From positions 1 to 18,761 of the forward strand of contig JAXJLD010000171.1 in the NCBI GenBank assembly GCA_036297385.1: a stretch of 18,761 nucleotides of DNA. The letters run 5' to 3'. Below, piece after piece: positions 7,240 to 13,500 of this stretch. Source of the stretch: Ventricola sp036297385. GTDB lineage: Bacteria; Bacillota; Clostridia; Christensenellales; Aristaeellaceae. A model generated the notes under the pieces. It saw only the letters and a program-made list of their open reading frames with translations. It was not told where the DNA came from and made no database searches. Each line of letters begins with the position of its first letter. The first letter of the stretch is position 1. Position numbers and translations under genes: made by a program.

Positions 7240-7273
7240 TTGGAGCGCGAAAAATGAGGAAAACTCGCAGATG

Positions 7274-7280
7274 TTCGACA
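7274..7280 (-). promoter_or_regulatory. Spo0A box upstream of spoIIGA
   Basis: The minus strand reads TGTCGAA, an exact match to the Spo0A-binding consensus TGNCGAA. It is about 75-81 bp upstream of the inferred spoIIG transcription start, close to the distal Spo0A site known at the Bacillus spoIIG promoter. A 7-mer alone is weak; the position in front of this operon raises confidence. Confidence 0.6.
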
Positions 7281-7359
7281 AACTCCTCCGCCTTTTGCGC
7301 ATGCGTACAGCATTTATAGGCTACTCCTCACATATGCTCAAAAAGCAAGCAATATCCAC

Positions 7360-7399
7360 AAAAAAGAAGGGTTGGGGAACATCTCCCTCAACCCTTCTT
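7360..7399 (-). terminator. Strong Rho-independent terminator after the SGNH gene
   Basis: A perfect 11-bp stem (7364-7374 with 7389-7399), extended by three inner pairs, is followed on the minus strand by a run of six T's. It lies about 40 nt after the stop of the SGNH gene and shields the spoIIG promoter from read-through. Confidence 0.93.
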
Positions 7400-7437
7400 C
7401 TCTTTAATGTCTTGCTTCTGTCTTTGGCGAAGCAGGC

Positions 7438-8874
7438 TCAAAACTGCCGATCCACGATGACCTCGCCCGTCTTTCTGTCGCGCACCTGAATTCTGATTTC
7501 GCACCCATCTTTCCAATCCCCCAGCGCACGCTGCGTTTGCTCGCTCGCCGCGCTTCCGGTCAGCTCGCACACCGTTCCCTTCGCCCTGTCCAGCTCCAGA
7601 AAATACGCCTTGCCCGCCCATGCGGCCTCATCCAGCCCCGCCAGCGGAAACAGGTTGTTGGACCACATCCTGTACGCATTCTCCTCATAGATGTGTTCAC
7701 GCGCCGCATTGTGCAGCAGGTTGTACGCCTTGTCCTCCGCATACACCGCAGCGCCGGGGCGAATGGCCACGCTGGCGCTCACGTCGTCATCGTGCAAAAA
7801 CACCAGCAGGTTTTCCAGCGTAGACTGCGAGGCCATGAGGCTTCGCTTGTTTGCCGCATAGGCCCGCTCGTCCTCCGCCCAGCCTGCATATGCCGGATCG
7901 CCGCGCCGGTCTGATGCCATGCCATGGTCGATCAGATAGCGCCCGATGAAATCCGTCACCTTCAGCCCGCCCGAAGGATTGAGGTGCGCCCGCTGGTCGT
8001 AGCAGTCCGTGGCGTAGTCCACCACGCTGTCCATTTGAATGAAATTGATGTACTCCACGCCGTATTCTGCCGCAATGCTCTCGACGGTGTTTGCGTTCAT
8101 CTGGGATTCCTCGGACGCGGGATACGGCACATAGACCAGCAGCACCTGAATATTCCTGTGCTGACAGGCTTCTATCGCCCGGCGCAGATACGCATATCCT
8201 GCGCCCTGCTCCTCGGCATACCAATCGCTGTCGATGATGTCATAATCCTTGGCGTCTGCCACCTGTACCATCATATCTGCGCCCTTTTGAACGCTCCGAC
8301 GGTCTGCAAAGTCGTTGGGCGTGAGCCTGCTCCACCGGTCATGGTACTTGCCCAAGGTGAAATAATACTCCCACTTCATATCCTGATAGCGGTTTCCATC
8401 GTCGTCCACCGCCAGCGGATCGCTTGTCAGATCCTCGATCGCCCGCGCCTTGGTCAAACTCAGCGGCCAAAAATCCAGCGCCGTGTGCAGATCGCCGCTG
8501 CTGCCCGTCACCTTGATGTTCTTGCGCACGTCGTTGACCGCGAGCACCACCGTTTGCGGGTGCGCATAGTCCAGCGCATTCATCATCGACCAATAGCTCA
8601 CCGCCAGCGTATTGCCATAGCAGGCCAGATTGTAGCCGGGAATGCCATAGTCCGTCCACAGCTCCATCGGATACAGGCAGTTCACCAGACAGCTATCGCC
8701 AAAAAACAGCACGTCATACTGCTTCGGATTTTCCAGAAACGGGCCGAACTGATTGCGGCTTTCCTTGCGCTCCAGCAGCGCCGTCACGCCTGTCAGCACA
8801 GCCAGCAGCACCGCGCAGAAAGCCGCCGCCTCCAGCGTGCGCCACCTCATCTTCCTTTGCATATTCCCTCTCAT
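7438..8874 (-). CDS. SGNH-fold acyltransferase/hydrolase partner of MBOAT protein
   Basis: This 478-aa membrane-anchored protein has one N-terminal TM segment (about residues 15-34) and an extracytoplasmic SGNH-like domain. The block I motif is 'FFGDSCLVN' with Ser61, block III is probably 'YGNTLAVS' (Asn88), and the Asp/His pair is D293-x3-H297 in 'DQRAHLNPSG'. After ~320 there is a further ~150-residue domain, mostly beta-like, which I do not recognise. The MBOAT stop and this ATG overlap as TGATG, which indicates translational coupling. ATG 8862, with GAGGGAAT before it, is an alternative start. By analogy with MBOAT/SGNH pairs (AlgI/AlgJ/AlgX, PatA/PatB, DltB/DltD) it probably transfers or removes O-acyl groups on an exported polymer. 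The polymer is unknown. Confidence 0.85.
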   Translation of the reverse strand: MRGNMQRKMRWRTLEAAAFCAVLLAVLTGVTALLERKESRNQFGPFLENPKQYDVLFFGDSCLVNCLYPMELWTDYGIPGYNLACYGNTLAVSYWSMMNALDYAHPQTVVLAVNDVRKNIKVTGSSGDLHTALDFWPLSLTKARAIEDLTSDPLAVDDDGNRYQDMKWEYYFTLGKYHDRWSRLTPNDFADRRSVQKGADMMVQVADAKDYDIIDSDWYAEEQGAGYAYLRRAIEACQHRNIQVLLVYVPYPASEESQMNANTVESIAAEYGVEYINFIQMDSVVDYATDCYDQRAHLNPSGGLKVTDFIGRYLIDHGMASDRRGDPAYAGWAEDERAYAANKRSLMASQSTLENLLVFLHDDDVSASVAIRPGAAVYAEDKAYNLLHNAAREHIYEENAYRMWSNNLFPLAGLDEAAWAGKAYFLELDRAKGTVCELTGSAASEQTQRALGDWKDGCEIRIQVRDRKTGEVIVDRQF

Positions 8875-10436
8875 CAGAATTGATAGTAAATAAATGCCGC
8901 CTCATCAAAGCCGGAGCCGTATACGCCAAAGACCAGCACCGCCACAACGCCCGCAATCAGCACCAGCCAGCGCAGCGGCAGGCGCTGTGCGCTCACCCAA
9001 CTGCGCAGCACCACGCCACGCTCCTGCACCAGCGAAACGACAAACAGCAGCGCCGTACAGGCCAGCAGCAGCCATGCATCCGCCGCCGGCAGCCCCATGC
9101 CGGCGAGCAGCTCGCCCGTCAGCTCGCCCACGCGCGGATCGCACACCGTCGTCTTCATCATCCGCAGCGCATCCATGCCGTGTGCGCAGCGGTCAAAGTA
9201 CCAGCCGATATTCACGATCAAAAAGGTGCGCAGCACGCGGAACACATGGAAGGGCTTCGATGCGGCCAGCTTCGTATGCGCGGTATTCCACGCCTTGTAC
9301 GCAGGCTCCATCAGCGCGGAAAACGCGAGAATCACGCCGTTGTACAGACCCCAGAGCACATAGTTGCTCGTTGCGCCATGCCACACGCCCACCAGCAGAA
9401 AGACGAGAATATTGCCCAGCGCCGCCGGCAGCGCACGGCCAAACTCCGTGCCAAAGTGCGCCTTCGCCGCCTTGGACATGCGGCTGACCGGGCGGGTCAG
9501 CGCAAAGGGATAGAACACATAATCGCGCATCCACGCGCCGAGGCTGATGTGCCATCTGCGCCAGAAATCGCCCAGCGACACGGCGAAGTATGGTCGCTTG
9601 AAGTTCGGCGCAAGCGCAATCCCCATCTGCTGCGCAATGCCCGCCACCAGATCAATGCCGCCGGAGAAGTCGCAGTACTGCTGAAGCGAGTAAAACAGCA
9701 CACCCGTCACCGTCACCGCGCCGCCGTACACGCCCGCCTCTGCGCCAAAGACCGCACTGACCACGGGCAGCGCACGGTCCGCGATGACCAGCTTCTTGAA
9801 CAGACCCCAGAGCATCAGCAGGAAGCCGCGCTGCAAGTTCTCCCAGTCAAAGTCGTTCCCCTTGTTAAGCTGCGGCGCAAGCTGATCGTACCGTCCGATG
9901 GGGCCCTGAATGAGCTGCGGAAAAAACGACACAAACAGCGCAAAGCGCGCGGGATTTTTTTCCGGCGCATACTTGCCGCTGTACACGTCGATCAGGTAGC
10001 CCATCGACTGGAACGTGTAAAACGAAATGCCCAGCGGGAGCAACAGCCCCAGCGGCGATGCGCCGAACAGACCCAGCACATCGTCCGTGTACTTGAGCAC
10101 CGCGAGAATAGCAAAGTTGAGCACCAGCACCGCCCAGAACCAGATGCGCTGGCGGCGCTTGCCATCGGCTTTAATGCACTTCTTCTCCTCCGGCGAAAGC
10201 GTCGCCTTCTCCGCCCGAATCCGCTCCTTGGTCTGTGCGCCGATGCGCCCGATGCGCAGCGCCGCAAACCACGCCGTCAGCGTGGTCAGCACGATAAACG
10301 GCAGACCGGTCAGCGCGCGCGTGGCGTAGAAGCCCATGCTGAACACCAGCAGCACCATCCAGCGGAACCGCCGCGGACACAGGTAATATGCCGCCGTGCA
10401 GGCAAAGCCGTATGCGGCCAAACGAAACAATGTCAT
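8874..10436 (-). CDS. MBOAT-family O-acyltransferase (AlgI-like)
   Basis: This polytopic membrane protein (520 aa) is predicted to move acyl groups across the membrane to an extracytoplasmic acceptor. MBOAT signatures: 'LLPLGISFYTFQSMGYLIDVY' at ~132-152, 'FFPQLIQGPIGRY' at ~171, 'QQYCDFSGGIDL' at ~252, 'DFWRRWHISLGAWMRDYVFYP' with His296, and the catalytic His353 in 'VGVWHGATSNYVLWG'. Its length suits the AlgI/PatA group. ATG 10436 has AGAGGGG 6 nt upstream. It is followed by the coupled SGNH gene and preceded by the XdhC-like gene with a 45-nt gap and no terminator. No polysaccharide biosynthesis genes are in the window, so the acceptor cannot be named. Confidence 0.95.
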   Translation of the reverse strand: MTLFRLAAYGFACTAAYYLCPRRFRWMVLLVFSMGFYATRALTGLPFIVLTTLTAWFAALRIGRIGAQTKERIRAEKATLSPEEKKCIKADGKRRQRIWFWAVLVLNFAILAVLKYTDDVLGLFGASPLGLLLPLGISFYTFQSMGYLIDVYSGKYAPEKNPARFALFVSFFPQLIQGPIGRYDQLAPQLNKGNDFDWENLQRGFLLMLWGLFKKLVIADRALPVVSAVFGAEAGVYGGAVTVTGVLFYSLQQYCDFSGGIDLVAGIAQQMGIALAPNFKRPYFAVSLGDFWRRWHISLGAWMRDYVFYPFALTRPVSRMSKAAKAHFGTEFGRALPAALGNILVFLLVGVWHGATSNYVLWGLYNGVILAFSALMEPAYKAWNTAHTKLAASKPFHVFRVLRTFLIVNIGWYFDRCAHGMDALRMMKTTVCDPRVGELTGELLAGMGLPAADAWLLLACTALLFVVSLVQERGVVLRSWVSAQRLPLRWLVLIAGVVAVLVFGVYGSGFDEAAFIYYQF

Positions 10437-10481
10437 GTATTTCCCCTCTTCATCATCCGTTGGGCGTGCCTGTGCCGCCCG

Positions 10482-11495
10482 TCACTTTGCGGGGCTGCGG
10501 CCCGCCGCTTCCCTGTTTTTCGCACGCTCCATCACCATCTGCGCAGCGATGCTCACGGCAATCTCCGCCGGGGTCACCGCGCCGATTTCCAGCCCGATGG
10601 GCGTATGCACGCTTTCCACGCGCGTCTGTGGCACGCCGCTTTCCAGCAGCTTGCCGCGGATATGCCGGATCTTCGGCCCGCCGCCCAGCATCCCGACGTA
10701 GGCATGGTCGCTTTGCAGCACCTGCCGCAGCACGCACAGATCGGCCTCATGCGTACTGGCCATGGCGACAACGTAATCCTGCGGCTTAAGCTCCACCTGT
10801 GCGTCAATCTTCTCAAACGGCGCACAGATCACGCGCTCTGCCTGCGGAAACAGCGCCTCTGTCGCCAGCTCGGTGCGCACATCATACACCGTCACCCGGA
10901 AGCCCACGGAGGCCAGCAGCGGAACCAGCGCCTGTGCGCAATGCCCCGCGCCAAAGATGACCACACGCTCGCCCACCTCCAGCGGCAGCGCCAGCACCTC
11001 GCCCACGCACCGCGCAAACGGCTGGCACAGCATCGCGGCCTCCTCGGGCGCGTCGCCGCATACCGGAATGCGCTCGCCGCTGAGCAGCGCAGGTGCGCCG
11101 CCGTCCAGCCGCAGCACCAGCCAGCCGTTCTGCTGCCGCTCTATGCGCACCAGCATCGCTTCGCACAGCACCGTCCATGCCGCATCGGTCGGCGGAATGT
11201 ACTGAAAGTACACCGTGATTTCCCCGCCGCACGCCTCACCCGAAAAGCTATGCGGCGCACAGGCATACGCGCCGCTCTTCCGCTCCGCCAGCATCGCCTG
11301 CCCTACGCGGATCATCTCCTGCTCGCAGGTTCCTCCGCCGACCGTTCCGGCCAGCCTTCCCTCACGGGTCACCAGCATCTGCGTCCCCAGCCCGCGCGGC
11401 ACGCTTCCCCTGTGCTGCACAATCGTCGCCAGCATCACCTCGCAGCCTGCCTGAAGCTGCGTATACAGCGCCGAAAATAGCTTCCTCATCGCCAT
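10482..11495 (-). CDS. XdhC/CoxI-family protein
   Basis: This protein of about 337 aa belongs to the XdhC family, which elsewhere binds molybdenum cofactor and helps its sulfuration and insertion into xanthine dehydrogenase-type enzymes. The N-terminal XdhC domain has 'ATIVQHRGSVPRGLGTQML' and 'GTVGGGTCEQEMI'. 'GEACGGEITVYFQ' follows near residue 86. The C-terminal Rossmann domain has 'VIFGAGHCAQALVPLL' (Gly182-x-Gly184-His185) and ends with 'HTPIGLEIGAVTPAEIAVSIAAQMV'. ATG 11495 and ATG 11489 are both reasonable starts; upstream codons to 11531 lack a ribosome site. No molybdenum hydroxylase subunits are in the window, so its client is not visible. Confidence 0.92.
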   Translation of the reverse strand: MAMRKLFSALYTQLQAGCEVMLATIVQHRGSVPRGLGTQMLVTREGRLAGTVGGGTCEQEMIRVGQAMLAERKSGAYACAPHSFSGEACGGEITVYFQYIPPTDAAWTVLCEAMLVRIERQQNGWLVLRLDGGAPALLSGERIPVCGDAPEEAAMLCQPFARCVGEVLALPLEVGERVVIFGAGHCAQALVPLLASVGFRVTVYDVRTELATEALFPQAERVICAPFEKIDAQVELKPQDYVVAMASTHEADLCVLRQVLQSDHAYVGMLGGGPKIRHIRGKLLESGVPQTRVESVHTPIGLEIGAVTPAEIAVSIAAQMVMERAKNREAAGRSPAK

Positions 11496-11588
11496 CTCCC
11501 GTCCCCTTCGGTTATCTCTTCGGCTTATCACGATTCAGGCGCCGGCTCAATGCACGCCAGCGCCCTCTTTTTTATTGATTCCGGGCAT

Positions 11589-11617
11589 ATTTTAACATAG
11601 CGCCCCATGAAAAGCAA
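11589..11617 (-). promoter_or_regulatory. Candidate sigma-A promoter for xdhC-like/MBOAT/SGNH genes
   Basis: On the minus strand TTGCTT (11612-11617) and TAAAAT (11589-11594) are separated by 17 bp, upstream of the XdhC-family gene and downstream of the symporter terminator. An overlapping TTGCAT-17-TATGTT register is also possible. The leader would be about 90 nt. Confidence 0.5.
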
Positions 11618-11700
11618 TGCAAATGCGCGGCTTTTCGGCAAACGGAAAGGGGGAACGCCACCCCGCGCAAAGAAACGCTGCATTTCCGCCTCCAGCACGC

Positions 11701-11730
11701 AAAAAGCCTCCCGCATCAGCAGGAGGCTTT
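11701..11730 (-). terminator. Rho-independent terminator after the symporter gene
   Basis: AAAGCCTCC and GGAGGCTTT (11703-11711 and 11722-11730) form a 9-bp stem with a 10-nt loop. On the minus strand it runs into five T's, about 18 nt after the symporter stop. Confidence 0.9.
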
Positions 11731-11748
11731 GGATACAAGGGTTTCCAA

Positions 11749-13080
11749 TCAGGCGTTGAACGTCTTTTCGTCGAGCTTGCCCTCGCTCTTGGCCACGGCA
11801 ATGGCTGCAACGGAGTCGCCCACGCAGTTCAGGGAGGTGACGAGCATTTCAATCGGGCGGTTGATCGCCAGAATCAGGGTGTAGCCCATCATCGTCGCCT
11901 CGCTCGTGAAGCCCATGCCAGAGAGGATGGTGAACAGGACGACCGCGCCCGCACCCGGCGCAGCCGGCGTGCCGACAGAAGCAATCAGCGCCAGCACCAT
12001 GATGAGCAGCAGCGAGCCGAAGCTCACCTCATAACCGCCCACGCCCGCAAGGAACAGCGTTGCAATCACCTGCATGATCGCCGTTCCATCCATGTTGATG
12101 GTCATGCCCAGCGGCAGGACAAAGGAGGCCACCTGGCTATCCACGCCCAGCTCATTGACGTTGGTTTCCGTGTTCAGCGGCAGCGTTGCAGCGCTGGAGC
12201 TGGTGGAGAAACCGAAGATGACAACCTTGAAGATCTTGCGCAGATAGGTGAACGGATTCAGCCGCGTGGTCACCGCCACGATAATCGGGTAGGCAATGAA
12301 CAGATAGACCAGCAGCAGCACCACCGCCAGCACAACATAGACCATCGCCGGCTTGAGGTAGTCCACACCATAGGTGGCAAACGTGCGCGTGAGCAGCATA
12401 AAGACCGCAATCGGCGCAAACTTGTTCACCACAAAGTTGAGGAAGACCACCACCACATCGCTGATCTCGCAGCACAGGCGGTTAATCACGCTGTCGGAAC
12501 CATAGCCCTTCGCGTTGAGGCTCAGGCCGACCACCACCGCCACAACAATCAGCGCCAGAATGCTGCCGTTGGAGCTGAGCGTCTGGCCCAGATTGTTCGG
12601 CATCGCATTGAGCAGCACATTCAGCGGATTGGCACCGGCGGAGCCGGCAGAGGCCGCTACACCCTCGATGGCGGTATTGAACATTCCCCTGTTGAAGCAG
12701 GCCAGACCGACGCAGCCCGCCATCAGCAATGCACAGGCGCTCGTCAGCAGGAACCAGAAGAAGGTCTTGGCAGAAATGCGTCCGAGCGTGGAAGCATCCC
12801 GGATGGTGCCGATAGCCAGCACAATGGAGGTGAACACCATCGGCACAATGACAAGCTGAAGCGCTTTGACAAAGAGCTGACCGCCGATGTAGAACAGGCC
12901 GATGGCCTTCTCCGCGCCCTTGGCGGTGATGTCCTGGAAGAGCCAGTTGTTGATGGTCTGCCATGCAGCCGATGCCGCGCCGAGATGCTCGCGAACAGCC
13001 ATGAAGATCAGGCCCGCCGCAATGCCAGCGACCATGGAGATCAGCATTTTGACGGCAAGACGATTGCTGTTGTTTTTCAT
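11749..13080 (-). CDS. Dicarboxylate/amino acid:cation symporter (DAACS family)
   Basis: This 443-aa inner-membrane secondary transporter belongs to the glutamate/aspartate/C4-dicarboxylate (GltP/DctA/SstT-like) family. Hallmarks are the serine-rich hairpin 1 'GFSTSSSAATLPLN' at ~290, the TM7 motif 'GMTINMDGTAIMQ' at ~325, hairpin 2 'IASVGTPAAPGAGAV', and the substrate-proximal TM8 end 'NRPIEMLVTSLNCVGDSVAAIAVA'. The Arg of TM8 that favours acidic substrates is not evident; Cys-Val is seen near that place, as in some neutral or cystine carriers, so the substrate stays open. ATG 13080 has AGGAGG 8 nt upstream. It is monocistronic, with its own promoter and terminator. Confidence 0.95.
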   Translation of the reverse strand: MKNNSNRLAVKMLISMVAGIAAGLIFMAVREHLGAASAAWQTINNWLFQDITAKGAEKAIGLFYIGGQLFVKALQLVIVPMVFTSIVLAIGTIRDASTLGRISAKTFFWFLLTSACALLMAGCVGLACFNRGMFNTAIEGVAASAGSAGANPLNVLLNAMPNNLGQTLSSNGSILALIVVAVVVGLSLNAKGYGSDSVINRLCCEISDVVVVFLNFVVNKFAPIAVFMLLTRTFATYGVDYLKPAMVYVVLAVVLLLVYLFIAYPIIVAVTTRLNPFTYLRKIFKVVIFGFSTSSSAATLPLNTETNVNELGVDSQVASFVLPLGMTINMDGTAIMQVIATLFLAGVGGYEVSFGSLLLIMVLALIASVGTPAAPGAGAVVLFTILSGMGFTSEATMMGYTLILAINRPIEMLVTSLNCVGDSVAAIAVAKSEGKLDEKTFNA

Positions 13081-13106
13081 TGCTTTATCCTCCTGTGCAG
13101 TTGTCG

Positions 13107-13132
13107 GTCGAAAAAATTCCTAAATCTTCGAC
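13107..13132. promoter_or_regulatory. Inverted repeat over the symporter transcription start
   Basis: GTCGAA (13107-13112) and TTCGAC (13127-13132) form a perfect 6-bp inverted repeat with a 14-bp spacer. It abuts the -10 element and covers the expected transcription start, a classic repressor position. Each arm is also 6 of 7 to a Spo0A box (NGTCGAA). Confidence 0.4.
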
Positions 13133-13161
13133 GTTATATCAGGGTTCCCTCGTTTTTGCAA
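13133..13161 (-). promoter_or_regulatory. Sigma-A promoter for the symporter gene
   Basis: On the minus strand TTGCAA (13156-13161) and TATAAC (13133-13138) have a 17-bp spacer, with TGA directly before the -10 (extended -10). It lies about 50 nt upstream of the start codon. Confidence 0.75.
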
Positions 13162-13205
13162 TACCCTCTTTTTGAATTGCACAGAGAATCTTTTCCGGCG
13201 CAAAT

Positions 13206-13235
13206 CAAAAAGAGGCTTCAAATCGAAGCCCCTTT
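13206..13235 (-). terminator. Rho-independent terminator downstream of the CofE-like gene and repeat
   Basis: On the minus strand GGCTTC and GAAGCC (13225-13230 and 13214-13219) form a stem extended outward by purine-pyrimidine pairs and followed by TTTTT. It lies about 270 nt after the stop at 13501, with repeat copy 2 in between. Confidence 0.7.
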
Positions 13236-13267
13236 CAGATATATGTGCGCTTATACTGTTTTGCATC

Positions 13268-13395
13268 TAAAACCTTTTGCTCAAATTGAACCCGTTTCAA
13301 TCGTAGAACGCTTTGCGGCCTGCTCTGAAACGACGTTTTTTCTCGCCGTCCCCTATGGGGAAGGTGTCATCCCGAAGGGATGACGGATGAGGTCT
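13268..13395 (-). repeat. Intergenic repeat, copy 2 (full length)
   Basis: On the minus strand this 128-bp unit aligns colinearly with 18376-18503. It starts AGACCTCATCCGT, carries two hairpins (CATCCC-TTC-GGGATG and TCCCC-AT-AGGGGA), then a poly-A patch, then TGAAACGGGTTCAAT, and ends AAAGGTTTT. It fills most of the gap between the CofE-like gene and the symporter and has no coding frame of note. Confidence 0.85.
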
Positions 13396-13434
13396 ACGTT
13401 GGGACTGCGATTCCGGGAAACCCGTATCGTCGCA
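13391..13434 (+). repeat. Second short repeat module, copy 2
   Basis: It aligns with 96-139 (ACGTTG ... ATTCCG ... GTCGC). Here it abuts the 5' end of the main repeat and is inverted relative to it, unlike at the left edge of the window. Confidence 0.5.
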
Positions 13435-13500
13435 CTTTGCGCTGAATAAAGTTTTCAGAATGCAAATGGTATTATTCCGCGTTTCTGGCAGAAAATCGGA

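Noticed and set aside
8880..11480. Very long plus-strand open frame of 866 codons
   Set aside because: It is antisense to the MBOAT, SGNH start and XdhC-like genes, is rich in His/Arg/Gln as expected from GC-rich complement codons, and has no domain or ribosome site.
11528..11716. Short minus-strand open frame of 62 codons upstream of the XdhC-like gene
   Set aside because: It overlaps the symporter terminator and the promoter candidate and has no ribosome site or recognisable feature.
11617..13383. Plus-strand open frame of 588 codons
   Set aside because: It is antisense to the symporter, runs through two terminators and a repeat, and has biased His/Arg/Gln composition.
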